Below are positions 31,619 through 40,681 of a stretch of 64,000 nt of DNA, in pieces; position 1 is the first letter of the stretch; each line of letters starts with the position of its first letter. The notes beneath the pieces are model-generated. The model saw only the letters and a program-made list of their open reading frames with translations. It made no database searches and was not told the origin of the DNA. A program made the translations under genes and the position numbers. This stretch comes from Heliopora coerulea (Eukaryota > Cnidaria > Anthozoa > Scleralcyonacea > Helioporidae), in the NCBI GenBank assembly GCA_030142905.1, contig JASJOG010000512.1:1-64000 (forward strand), given 5' to 3'.

Positions 31619-32989
31619 TTATTTTCTTTTTCTGTCTTTGTATTCATTGTATAAAAAGTAAGTAATTGCAATAGCTAATATCCATAAATTTTTAGCTAGA
31701 AAAGAAATACCTTTTGCTCCCCATGCTAATATTTGAGAAATTAAATTTAAAAGTGCTGAAAAAACTGCGCCTAAATTTTTACCTATATTTGCAATTGCTT
31801 TTGCTACTTTTCCAACTGCATTTGCGCCTAGTTTTAATGCCATTCTTGCTCTCATAACTATTAAAGTAATTATACCCGCTACAGAAATTGCTACTGCTGA
31901 TAAACCTAATAAATTTTCTTTTGCCCATTTTTTAAATCTTTCTAATCTACCGAGGTCGGAATCTTCAATATTTTCATTTAAAATTTGTGTTCCTTCTTCA
32001 CTAATCGGTTTTTCATTAATTTCAAGTCTAGTTTTATCTGCATATAATTTTGCAATTTCTGAAAAACCTTCATATATACTTTTTTGAGGTTCAGCTGTTT
32101 CTAAATCAGCTTTATTTTTCCAATATTCATATTCTCTATCAAATGATCTAATTTTTTCACGTAAAACATTTTTTCTTTCATTTTCTGGTAAATCAAAGTA
32201 ATCAGCACCACCAACCGGAGAGACAGCTTCTTCAAAATTTAATAAACCTCTAAATTCTCTTAATTCATCTGAATCAAATAATGATCTTCTTGGATCATTT
32301 TCATCTCTAACTAATTTAATCAAGTTATTTTCATCAATTACTCTATTAACTTCATTATCAATTTTTGAAATGGTGCTTTCAACTATATTTTTTCTCTCAA
32401 TCTCTTTCATTTCAATATTCTCATAGCTTTCACCACCTTCGGCGGATATTTTTCTATCTATAATAGAATCTGGTGTTTTTTTATATTCTTGTTTTGCTTT
32501 TTCTAAAATATCTGTAAATTCATTAACATAAGACTTATTCCATTTTGCAAATAATTTTAGTTTATTGTCATTACTGACATTACCAATTCTTTTATCTTTG
32601 TAAATAATTGAGACACTTCCTTTTTCATTTCTTTCAAACCTAGTTTTTTCTAACAATATTGTATTATTTTCTCCATTTTTCTTTTCAGGAACGAAATCAA
32701 ATATTTTTTTGAAAGTATTTTTTTTATCACTAGTTACTGATCTTTTAATTCCTCCCAAAATTTTTTTTTTGGATCTTTTAAAAAAACCTTCAGACTCAGT
32801 TTCTTTAACTCTAGTTACTCTGGTGTTTTGGTCTGGGAGTAATCTAGTAGTTTCTCCAGTATCTACATTTGTATCAGCATAATTTTCTCCGCTTGTTTCT
32901 TCAACCTCACGTTCTTCCTCTTCTTCTTCCTCGCGGTCTCTTATATTTCTATCATTTAATTCTGTATCATCAAAACCGTTATTATCCAT
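31619..32989 (-). CDS. Polinton membrane protein, 456 aa
   Basis: The N-terminal ~60 residues are highly acidic (DREEEEEEEREVEE); residues 60-340 are charged and probably helical; the last ~100 residues are hydrophobic with at least two membrane segments (LLGLSAVAISVAGIITLIVM and NLWILAIAITYFLYNEY) and an amphipathic stretch between them. It ends in KDRKRK. The start is preceded by GTATAAAATAA. It lies between integrase and capsid genes on the same strand, 14 bp and 25 bp away. A role in a virion membrane or as a minor virion protein is inferred from context only; I know no family for it. Confidence 0.65.
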   Translation of the reverse strand: MDNNGFDDTELNDRNIRDREEEEEEEREVEETSGENYADTNVDTGETTRLLPDQNTRVTRVKETESEGFFKRSKKKILGGIKRSVTSDKKNTFKKIFDFVPEKKNGENNTILLEKTRFERNEKGSVSIIYKDKRIGNVSNDNKLKLFAKWNKSYVNEFTDILEKAKQEYKKTPDSIIDRKISAEGGESYENIEMKEIERKNIVESTISKIDNEVNRVIDENNLIKLVRDENDPRRSLFDSDELREFRGLLNFEEAVSPVGGADYFDLPENERKNVLREKIRSFDREYEYWKNKADLETAEPQKSIYEGFSEIAKLYADKTRLEINEKPISEEGTQILNENIEDSDLGRLERFKKWAKENLLGLSAVAISVAGIITLIVMRARMALKLGANAVGKVAKAIANIGKNLGAVFSALLNLISQILAWGAKGISFLAKNLWILAIAITYFLYNEYKDRKRK

Positions 32990-33003
32990 TTATTTTATAC
33001 ATT

Positions 33004-34137
33004 TTATACATTTTGAATATTTTCTTCTTCAATCCAAGAGTTATGTTTATTGTCATAACCTTCCCACTTTACCAAAACCATTTTTTTTCCTTTGACTTTT
33101 TTCCTTTTTAATATTTTCTCTACTTTATACAGACCACTCAAGTGATTTTTATCCACAGCAGACAATTCCTGTTCATAAAATTTTCCAATAATTGGTTCTC
33201 CTTCAAGGTCTTCCACTTCATACATGTTTGGGTCACCTCTAAATACTTTTACAATTTTAAAAATTTCTTCTGTAAAATTAGCTTCATAACCTTTTTTAAA
33301 GATATTCTTATATTTAGAAATTCTAACAGTATCACCAATTCTAAATTTAGGTAAAGGTAAGCCACCCAATGGGTGGCCATATAGCGTATTCCACACTTGG
33401 TATTTGTTAGATTCATTCACATCAACAGGTTTCATTAATATACTACTGTGTTTAGTATTATTATAATTATTTACGAGTTTTTTCAATATGTTAACCCAAT
33501 TATAAGTTTTATTGTTGTAGAAATATTTCCACATGGATGTTTTTAAAGTTCGATTAAATCTTTCAACTATAGCTGCTTTTTTAACAGATTTAGAGGAAAA
33601 ATATTCAACATCATGTTCCTTCAATAACCACTTTACACCAAAATTATAAAATTCTTTTCCTTCATCAAATTGAGCTACATTTGGATATTTACCAAATCTT
33701 TTTTTGAATTTATTCAATAATTTATTCGCAGCTAACGTCATGTTATAAGTATCTTTTCTATAAACAGGAATAGCAAACGCATATCGACTCAAAATTTCAA
33801 CAGCAGTAAGAATCCAATAATAATCATCATTATCTTTTTTATATTTTTTCATATCAATTAAATCCATTTGTATTTGATCACCCAAGTCTTTAACAAATGT
33901 TTTTTGAAATTTATGTCTTTTTACAATTGGTTTAAATCTTGTAAAAGTATCTTGTGTTTTTAACCAGTCTTGTACAATTTTTCTACTAACATTTAATCCC
34001 CTGTCTTTTGCTTTTTGATAAAGTCTTTCTGCAGATTGATAGCCTGTTTTAGGATTGTAATAAATATCTCTTAACTCTTGTTCAATAACAAATTCTTTGT
34101 CGTTAACTTTGTTAGCGCTCACTTCTTTCGCGTTCAT
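33004..34137 (-). CDS. Polinton integrase (RVE type) with C-terminal chromodomain
   Basis: 377 residues, intact. After an N-terminal helical region, the catalytic core shows D92 (QMDLIDM), D158 (AQFDEGKEF) and E192 (AIVERFNRTLK), a DDE triad with 33 residues between the last two. Residues 335-377 form a chromodomain (YKVEKILKRKK ... VLVKWEGY ... SWIEEENI), which would direct integration to methylated histones. The enzyme joins element ends to host DNA, producing 6-bp duplications. It is transcribed away from the neighbouring 525-residue gene, with only 21 bp between the two start codons. This is one of the few core genes of this copy without damage. Confidence 0.93.
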   Translation of the reverse strand: MNAKEVSANKVNDKEFVIEQELRDIYYNPKTGYQSAERLYQKAKDRGLNVSRKIVQDWLKTQDTFTRFKPIVKRHKFQKTFVKDLGDQIQMDLIDMKKYKKDNDDYYWILTAVEILSRYAFAIPVYRKDTYNMTLAANKLLNKFKKRFGKYPNVAQFDEGKEFYNFGVKWLLKEHDVEYFSSKSVKKAAIVERFNRTLKTSMWKYFYNNKTYNWVNILKKLVNNYNNTKHSSILMKPVDVNESNKYQVWNTLYGHPLGGLPLPKFRIGDTVRISKYKNIFKKGYEANFTEEIFKIVKVFRGDPNMYEVEDLEGEPIIGKFYEQELSAVDKNHLSGLYKVEKILKRKKVKGKKMVLVKWEGYDNKHNSWIEEENIQNV

Positions 34138-34158
34138 TTATTTTTATTAAAATAAATA
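34138..34158. promoter_or_regulatory. 21-bp bidirectional start region
   Basis: The whole space between two divergent ATGs is a near-palindrome of TTTATTTTTATT / AAAATAAATA. Each gene reads AAATAA or AAATAAAT up to its ATG. It is too short for separate promoters, so initiation must be at or next to the start codons, as in late promoters of some large DNA viruses. Confidence 0.65.
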
Positions 34159-35736
34159 ATGAGTTCAACTGACATTGAAAAAGCTGAGAAAAAATATTAT
34201 GGAAATGAATATGATTTTGTGGTTAATGAAAGAAAAAGTTTGGATAAAAAATTTAAAGAAAATTTTTTGAAAAAATATCCATATGCAGACATGACAAAGT
34301 TTTATTTCGAGCATGATATTAATAAAGATGGAAGTTGGGAAAAAACAATAACATATTTCAAAAACAATGAATATATTTCAACAGACATAAATTCAGATAC
34401 ATTTAAAAATGACCCAAATATGACAAAATATTTAACAATAAATAAACCAAAACCAAATTTTCCAAAAATTTGGAAACTTGGTGGAAGTATACAAGAATTA
34501 CCAAGAGGAAAAAGACATGTTGGTTATACAGGGAAATCATATTATTGGGATAATTTTCCTACACAATATGTTTTAAGTTATACTATTAACCAGTTTAGAA
34601 TTTATGTAAACAATACAGATTATTTTCAAAGTAATTTACCCGGATTAAATATAACTACAAATGATAATGCAAAATGGTCTCTAAATGAGCCATATTTTCA
34701 AAGCATTATAGGAACATGGATTGCAACTTATGCATGTGGAATTTCAATCCAACATTTATTATTTTCAGATGATGTTCCAAAACAAATTACATCATTTATG
34801 AGATTTCATCTATATTTTACAGTTAGAAGAATTATGTGGCAATTGAGAAATGGTGATGATAAAACATTTTATAAATTTAATGCTGGTTTTTTAAAAGATC
34901 ACTATCCAAAATGGACATGGCAAGAAATTTCAGGAAAAAAAAGACACATTGGAGATTCTCATGCAATTGATATGAGCACACCATGGAGAGGATGCTACGC
35001 GTATCAACATGGTCCTGGTCAAATTAGAGACACACAAAATGATTATAAAAAATTTATTCCAAAAATTTCAGATGGATTAATAAAAAAAGGAACAGAATTA
35101 TTAAATCACAGCATTGAAGCATACCTTTATGCAATCCTTGGAGCACAAGCTAGAACTAAACAAAGTATTGTTTCAAATAGAGCTTCAGAATTGGAAGTAC
35201 AAAAAGTTTTTAGACAAATTTTTGAAGATTCTATAATAAATTATGATACAGCAGTCTGGATAAATAATATGAATACAGCTATAACCGCAACAAATGTAAT
35301 TTTAAATACAGCTATAAGTCCAACTTTATGGTTGATTCCATCATCTTTAATAATTTTAAAAGAACCTATTGAAGGATATAATAATAAATTAAAAGTTTCT
35401 GATGAAAATATGGTTTTTGGAATTAATGAAAAATTAAATTATTACGGTGGAGAAAACAAAACAAAATTACAGGGAAACGAAGTAAAGAAAAATGATCGAC
35501 CGAAGGTCTCGCCGCTTCGCGGAATAAAGAAAAATGAATCCAAAAAAGATATAAAGAAAAATGAATCCAAAAAAGATTTGAAAAATACATTAAAAGACAT
35601 TTCAAGCCCTTCAGGCTCGCCGCTTCGCGGTCTTTCAGGTAAATCGTCAAAAACACCCATTGGGTCAAGTGATAATTTATTTATTTTATCTTTATCAATA
35701 ATTGGAGGAGTTTTAATTTCAAAATATATATTATAA
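34159..35736 (+). CDS. Polinton hypothetical protein with C-terminal membrane anchor, 525 aa
   Basis: Not recognised. Residues 1-420 look like a folded, aromatic-rich protein (TNDNAKWSLNEPYFQSIIGT, MSTPWRGCYAYQHGPGQIRD) with a helical part near residues 300-400. Residues 430-500 are a polar linker that holds two copies of KKNESKKD (27-bp DNA repeat near 35524-35577), each flanked by an SPLRG peptide from a GC-rich mini-repeat. The last 20 residues (LFILSLSIIGGVLISKYIL) form a membrane anchor. It starts at the divergent promoter shared with the integrase and is followed after 5 bp by the penton-like gene, so a structural role is likely but unproven. Confidence 0.65.
   Translation: MSSTDIEKAEKKYYGNEYDFVVNERKSLDKKFKENFLKKYPYADMTKFYFEHDINKDGSWEKTITYFKNNEYISTDINSDTFKNDPNMTKYLTINKPKPNFPKIWKLGGSIQELPRGKRHVGYTGKSYYWDNFPTQYVLSYTINQFRIYVNNTDYFQSNLPGLNITTNDNAKWSLNEPYFQSIIGTWIATYACGISIQHLLFSDDVPKQITSFMRFHLYFTVRRIMWQLRNGDDKTFYKFNAGFLKDHYPKWTWQEISGKKRHIGDSHAIDMSTPWRGCYAYQHGPGQIRDTQNDYKKFIPKISDGLIKKGTELLNHSIEAYLYAILGAQARTKQSIVSNRASELEVQKVFRQIFEDSIINYDTAVWINNMNTAITATNVILNTAISPTLWLIPSSLIILKEPIEGYNNKLKVSDENMVFGINEKLNYYGGENKTKLQGNEVKKNDRPKVSPLRGIKKNESKKDIKKNESKKDLKNTLKDISSPSGSPLRGLSGKSSKTPIGSSDNLFILSLSIIGGVLISKYIL
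35498..35630. repeat. Pair of GC-rich mini-repeats around a 27-bp tandem repeat
   Basis: Copies at 35498-35522 and 35605-35630 share CTCGCCGCTTCGCGG exactly. They are in-frame insertions encoding SPLRG in the linker of the 525-residue protein. Between them lies the AAAGAAAAATGAATCC tandem repeat. Confidence 0.8.
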
Positions 35737-35741
35737 AATAA

Positions 35742-36434
35742 ATGACAAATCTTAAAATATTTATCAAACAAGACGAGACCGGTGAAAATCGTGAAAAAAT
35801 AATTCAATTAGAAGAACCACTTGTATTAACTCATTGTGGAGGTATGTTTGTAAAATCAATAAGTATATTTTGGAATTATAATAATTTATATCAAAATATT
35901 CATCATTATACTTATGATACACAAGGTGTTAATACAAAGATTAACTTCAAAGATGGATATTATACCTTTAATATTTTAAAAACTGAATTAGAAAATGTTG
36001 GAAAAATAGAATTAGAACAAATTGATTATTCTGGAAAATGTACAATAAAATCAGATAAAACTTTAAATTTACAAACATTTGGTCCAATCATAGGATTTCC
36101 AGAGAATAAAGTAATACAAGCAAATACATTAACAGAGAGTGACAGCGAGGTAAATATTAATAACAACTTGGAATATGTAAACATAAGCTGTAATATGATT
36201 GATAAAAGTAAAAATTTTGTAGATGGTAAAAGAAGTGACATTCTTATTCAAATTCCAATAACAACAGAACAAACATTAAAAGGAAGTGTCTCTAAAATTT
36301 ATCCACCTGAAGAAACAGGACCAGGAGGAGGAATAAAATTATCAAATGGAATATATAATGAATTAATATTCAAAGTAGAAGGAAATAATTCATTATCAAT
36401 AGGAAATGTTTTGTTAGAAATTATTATAAAATAA
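35742..36434 (+). CDS. Minor capsid (penton-like) protein
   Basis: 230 residues, intact. The order of segments (an early FVKSISIFWNYNNL strand, GYYTFNILKTELE, a TFGPIIGFPENKVI turn, EYVNISCNMID, ILIQIPI and a closing NVLLEIIIK) matches what I know of the single jelly-roll penton protein of Polintons and adintoviruses. The protein would form the five-fold vertices of an icosahedral capsid and anchor the fibre. The next gene, a fibre, starts with no gap (stop TAA abuts ATG at 36435), which supports that partnership. The start is preceded by TTATAAAATAA. Confidence 0.65.
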   Translation: MTNLKIFIKQDETGENREKIIQLEEPLVLTHCGGMFVKSISIFWNYNNLYQNIHHYTYDTQGVNTKINFKDGYYTFNILKTELENVGKIELEQIDYSGKCTIKSDKTLNLQTFGPIIGFPENKVIQANTLTESDSEVNINNNLEYVNISCNMIDKSKNFVDGKRSDILIQIPITTEQTLKGSVSKIYPPEETGPGGGIKLSNGIYNELIFKVEGNNSLSIGNVLLEIIIK

Positions 36435-37638
36435 ATGAGTTTATTCTATGGATATGAAAAAGTTAACGATAATATAACAACAGGAGGTTTACCAACAACA
36501 GGAGGGGATATGACAGGAGATATTAACATGGGTTCAAACCATATCATAACATCAGTTGACCCAACAAAAAGAGAACACCTTGCTAGAAAAAAATATGTAG
36601 ATGATTTAGTAAGAAGACACACAGATGTAGATTATCTATCAAGAAGAGGAGGTACAATGAGAGGAAATATGATATGGGTCCTAATAAAATTACAACAAAT
36701 TTGAACCCTATAAGTGATAAAGATTTAGCGAGGAAGAAATACGTTGACGACCGTATTGACAGCAGTTTAAACATTCTCAAAAAGGATGTTAGTTTTTCAG
36801 TGTTGAAAGATAATTTTTCTTTGAAATTTCATAATTTATACTTCATTGAATATAATTTAATTTATGATTTGTTGTTTGAAAGAAACGGCGGAAAAGTAAA
36901 AGAACTAATTGATTATGGAATTGAAGGAAACAATTTTAAACAAACAACAAAAAGTCTTCAACCTTCATTGTGTTTAGAAAGTGAAAAAGAAAATAATAAA
37001 TATTTTTTAAAATTTAACGGTGGTAGAATGATTTCAGATTCCAATATTAATCCGATATCGGAACTGCATCAGGAAAAAAAGATATTGTAAATGTTTTTGT
37101 TGTTTATAAATTGAATTCTGTTCCTTCATCTGGGAGTGATTGGTTAAGAGGGGGAATTTTTGGGCATGATAATGGAGGTTATGATAAATTTGTTTGTTTT
37201 GCAAATCCATCCACAAAAGAATTAGTTATTTCTGGAGATAGTGCTGATTTTTTTGGTATTGGTTCAAATCCTGTAAATCATAGAACACCAATTGCAGCCT
37301 TCAAACCGAAGGCCAATGCTGGAATCCTGAATAAATGGATATGTTTGAGTATTCATTGGGATATGTATACAACACCCGAAGGGCAGCAAGCTGGTAATAA
37401 TGAAAGTAGTGTTTATTGTAATGGAAAAAAGTTAACATCTTTTACATCCAAAACTACTTCAGGAGATACAACTTTGACAATTGGGGATATAAAAAACGGT
37501 ACAAGTTCACCTTTTGATGAATCAATATCTTTCTTTTCAATTTTAAAACACGAAAAAATGACAGAAAAAGAAATTTTGTTTTATCATTATGTTCTTTGCA
37601 ATTTGTATAACGTCGATCATGATGCTATTAATATATAA
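36435..37638 (+). pseudogene. Fibre-like protein 1, two frameshifts
   Basis: Three frames make up one gene: 36435-about 36670, about 36670-37080 and about 37081-37638. The first change lies near 36668-36674, the second at a run of seven A (37074-37080). The shaft has three repeats of the GGxMTGDINMGxxxI ... DP...LARKKYVDD kind, known from phage tail fibres. The C-terminal part (KWICLSIHWDM, SVYCNGKKLTSF, LTIGDIKNG) is a beta-sandwich head like LamG/concanavalin domains and is related to that of the next gene. A receptor-binding fibre is the likely role. No full protein can be made from this copy. Confidence 0.7.
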
Positions 37639-37685
37639 ATATATCATTAAATATAAAAAATGTATCATGAAATATATAAAAATAA

Positions 37686-38729
37686 ATGAGTGTTATATTT
37701 AATGATGATGATTTTAGTTTAAAAACACAAAGTGAAAAAAATTTCATTTTAAATGAATTTGATAAAAAATTATCTTTAACAGGAGGTACGATGACAGGTG
37801 ATATTAATATGGGAAATCATAAAATTATTAAAAATTCAGATCCAAAAGATGATACACATTTAACTAGGAAAAAATATGTAGACACACTTGTTAACAACAA
37901 AACCAAAAATATTAATAACCAATTAAACTTTATTCAAAGTTATATAATAAATTCTGATTTTAATTTTTATGGTGAAATTTATGATCTACCAAGTTATTTA
38001 AAATATGATGGAACAGATTATAAAATAGAAGTTTGGTATAATCAATCAAAAATTTCAGATGAAAATTTTACCGAAACCGACAAATTAAAACAACCTATTT
38101 TAAGAAATTCTAGTTATGTTGCAAATAAAAAGATTTTATTATTTGGAGGTATTGCTGCAAAAATGAGTTTAAATTTAAACATAAATACTCAATCAGGTAA
38201 AAAAGATTATTTAAATTTTTTTATTGTTTATGCAATTAAAGATTATACTTTTAATATAGGAAATTTATCAATAATAATGAACAATAAAAATACAGATCCA
38301 GATGATTGGCGTGGATTTGGTTATAAAGGTAAAAATAAATTTGTTATATATGGTGGGAGTGCAGTAGACTATTATGAAATAGATAAAAGTTATTTTCCAA
38401 CTAAAACAAATATTTTTGAAAAATTTAAAGTACATTGTTTAAGTGTACATATTGATGCAGAAAGTAATCCAAAGACAAATAAATCAAGTGTTTGGGTAAA
38501 TGGTAAATCAATTAAATATTTTACATCTAGATCAATAACAAGTGGAGCAAATAATTTAACTTTTGGATCTGATAATTCAAAAAATATTTCTATATTTGAA
38601 GGAGAGATTTTTTTCACTTCTATATTAACTGAAAGAAAAATGAAAGACAAAGAAATTTTAATAAATCATGCTGCATTGTGTAAAAAATTTAATGTGGATT
38701 ATGATGAATCTATTTTAAATTATTTGTAA
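37686..38729 (+). CDS. Fibre-like protein 2 with beta-sandwich head
   Basis: 347 residues, intact. Residues 30-65 hold one shaft repeat (GGTMTGDINMGNHKIIKNSD, LTRKKYVDTL). Residues 100-347 form a beta-rich head; SSVWVNGKSIKYFTSRSIT and the ending KMKDKEILINHAALCKKF are clearly related to the end of fibre 1. The two are therefore a tandem duplication; this copy has one shaft repeat against three. By analogy with phage fibres it would be a trimer that binds a cell-surface partner. The start is preceded by AAAAATAA. Confidence 0.7.
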   Translation: MSVIFNDDDFSLKTQSEKNFILNEFDKKLSLTGGTMTGDINMGNHKIIKNSDPKDDTHLTRKKYVDTLVNNKTKNINNQLNFIQSYIINSDFNFYGEIYDLPSYLKYDGTDYKIEVWYNQSKISDENFTETDKLKQPILRNSSYVANKKILLFGGIAAKMSLNLNINTQSGKKDYLNFFIVYAIKDYTFNIGNLSIIMNNKNTDPDDWRGFGYKGKNKFVIYGGSAVDYYEIDKSYFPTKTNIFEKFKVHCLSVHIDAESNPKTNKSSVWVNGKSIKYFTSRSITSGANNLTFGSDNSKNISIFEGEIFFTSILTERKMKDKEILINHAALCKKFNVDYDESILNYL

Positions 38730-38986
38730 CCTGGAAGGATTTACTTGAACTGCTTTGCATGGTTTTAGGCTTATTTAAAATTTATTTCTAGTAAATTTTA
38801 AATAGACTTGTAATAACTTTGAATAAATTTTAAATAACATTCGTTTTATTTAAAATTTACTTGGGTTTTATTTAACTTTTATTTAGTTTTATTCATGAAT
38901 AACTTTTGAATAAATTTTAAATAACGCTTGCGCTCAGCTTCGCTGTTTGAATAAAATTTTGAGTAAAAAAATAAAATTAAAAATAA
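38730..38986. repeat. AT-rich spacer with many inverted TTTAAAATTTA copies
   Basis: At least six copies or half-copies of TTATTTAAAATTTA and its complement TAAATTTTAAATAA lie between about 38768 and 38930, ending in a GC-rich patch CGCTTGCGCTCAGCTTCGCTG. It is the longest non-coding gap in the gene-dense part of the element. It could be a transcription end region for the fibre gene or a replication site; the sequence alone does not decide. Confidence 0.6.
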
Positions 38987-39490
38987 ATGAGTGAACAGGG
39001 TGAAACAAGTAAAAACATCAAAGCTGATAAACAACCAAAGGTTGATATCCAAAGGGCGACTACGTCGATAACATCAGTTGAAAAATCTGTTAAAACAAAA
39101 GATCCAAGAAAAGTAGAATTGGGAAAAAGATTAGCAAAAATTTCAAAAGAAGCAAAAGAAAGAAAAGCAAGACAGCGAAGAGACCGTGAACTTGAGCAAA
39201 CAGACCGCGAACTTGAGCAAAGCGACCGAAGCTTAGCAGAAGAAATAAATGGTTATGTAGATTTCAGATATATTGTTGGAGGAGTAACAATTGTTGCTGT
39301 GCTTGGAGGTCTGTATTATGCGTATAAAAGTGATAAAAGATTTGAGAGGAGTGAAAGTGATAAAAACGTAAGTGAATCAATTGTAGTACCGAAGCAACAA
39401 GCGGGTTATGAAATTACTAAATGTAATCGATCAGAGGTGCAACCATCAACTACGCAGACCGCTTCTCTGTCATGTATAGAAAATTTGTAA
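38987..39490 (+). CDS. Polinton single-pass membrane protein with charged coil, 167 aa
   Basis: Residues 35-85 are strongly charged and contain DRELEQ-T/S repeats (DRELEQTDRELEQSDRSLAEE), probably a coiled coil. A membrane segment follows (YIVGGVTIVAVLGGLYYAY), then a polar tail. The start is preceded by AAAAATAA. It opens a run of three small membrane protein genes. Family unknown. Confidence 0.6.
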   Translation: MSEQGETSKNIKADKQPKVDIQRATTSITSVEKSVKTKDPRKVELGKRLAKISKEAKERKARQRRDRELEQTDRELEQSDRSLAEEINGYVDFRYIVGGVTIVAVLGGLYYAYKSDKRFERSESDKNVSESIVVPKQQAGYEITKCNRSEVQPSTTQTASLSCIENL

Positions 39491-39548
39491 AAAACAAAAT
39501 GAACGAACAAAGTTTACAAAAATTTTTTATTTGTATTTGTATAAATAA

Positions 39549-39782
39549 ATGGGTGAAATGAATAGAAAAGAAGTTATGAATGAATTATATGATTCTACAA
39601 TAATTACATTGGGTGCTGTTGGAGTTGGAATGATAACAAGAAAAGTAATTAGTGATGGTTTATCAACTCCATCTAGTTTAGTTCCTACTTTAAAACTAGC
39701 AGCAGCTGTAGGTTTATCATCGCTTGCAGTAAAATATGCGCAAGATAAAAAATGGATTCCTTCTGATCCATTCAAATCATAA
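39549..39782 (+). CDS. Polinton small membrane protein, 77 aa
   Basis: Two hydrophobic segments (TIITLGAVGVGMITRKVI and LKLAAAVGLSSLAVKYA) could form a membrane hairpin. It starts directly after TATAAATAA. It lies between two other membrane protein genes on the same strand. Confidence 0.6.
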   Translation: MGEMNRKEVMNELYDSTIITLGAVGVGMITRKVISDGLSTPSSLVPTLKLAAAVGLSSLAVKYAQDKKWIPSDPFKS

Positions 39783-39804
39783 AATAGAAAAAATGTATAA
39801 ATAA

Positions 39805-40233
39805 ATGGAAACAGTAGTTGGTGGATTATTTAATGCAGTTGCTTTTGCAGGTGCTGGATTTTTATTTTCAAAATTAAATCATTCTGGATATGAAAAAGAA
39901 ATAAAAAGACATAATGAAGCAATGGAAAAACTGAGTGAAGCGAAGGAAAAATGGTATGAAGATCAAGTAAAAAGAAAACAAGAAATTGAAAAATTAAGAC
40001 AACAATTATCTGACGCAAATGCTGATATAAATAAAACAAACATGTCTTTGAAAAATCTTGCTGAAATTAATAATCGATATAAATATTTAAAAGAAGAAGC
40101 AAATGAAGAAGATGAAAAAGAACCAAAATTAGAAGATTATTATAAACCTTCTGATGAAATGAAAGAATATCAAAATGTTGTTTTTTTCGCAACCGGTCTT
40201 TTGGGCGGTTATGTAGTTTATAAATTTATTTAA
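39805..40233 (+). CDS. Polinton membrane protein with central coiled coil, 142 aa
   Basis: An N-terminal hydrophobic segment (VVGGLFNAVAFAGAGFLFSK) and a C-terminal one (VVFFATGLLGGYVVYKFI) flank a charged heptad-like region (residues 30-95, EKEIKRHNEAMEKLSEAKEK). The start follows TATAAATAA, 22 bp after the previous stop. The layout resembles a spacer or tether in a membrane. Family unknown. Confidence 0.6.
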   Translation: METVVGGLFNAVAFAGAGFLFSKLNHSGYEKEIKRHNEAMEKLSEAKEKWYEDQVKRKQEIEKLRQQLSDANADINKTNMSLKNLAEINNRYKYLKEEANEEDEKEPKLEDYYKPSDEMKEYQNVVFFATGLLGGYVVYKFI

Positions 40234-40268
40234 AAATTTTTCTTTAAATAAAATAATTATATAAATAA

Positions 40269-40617
40269 ATGGAAGACCATTGTCAACAAAAAACATTTAA
40301 ACAATTGTGGAATATTGCAAGAGAAAGAAAAATAAAATATTATAAAAGATACACAAAAAATCAACTTGAAGAAATTCTGAGATTTGAAATTAGCAAACCA
40401 AATGAAAAGTATGAAAAAATATTGTAGGGAAAAAATGAAAAATCCAATCCCAGTAATAGTTATAAACAGTGAAACAGGCGAAACACAAAATTTTAAAAGT
40501 CTTATATCTGCTGCAAAAAATTTTAATATGAATGCAGAAAGTATAAAATATAGAATAAAAACCAAAAAAGATTTAAAATTTAATAATCAATCATTTTTGG
40601 TTTTTTATGACTGTTGA
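40269..40617 (+). pseudogene. SAP-like plus NUMOD1-like DNA-binding protein, frameshifted
   Basis: The first frame (40269-40428) has a SAP-like helical motif (FKQLWNIARERKIKYYKRYT, NQLEEIL). The second frame (about 40410-40617) has a block like NUMOD1, a DNA-binding module of homing endonucleases (VIVINSETGETQNFKSLISA, AAKNFNMNAESIKYRI). The frames join near an A run at about 40415-40422, so a one-base indel is the likely break. The start follows TATAAATAA. If whole, the protein would join two DNA-binding modules without a nuclease domain. Alternatively these are two small genes, but only the first has the start motif. Confidence 0.5.
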
Positions 40618-40681
40618 AAAATTTTGATTTTTTTTTTAAATTTTTTTTTTTGTTTAAAGGAAAATTATTATATAAATAAAA

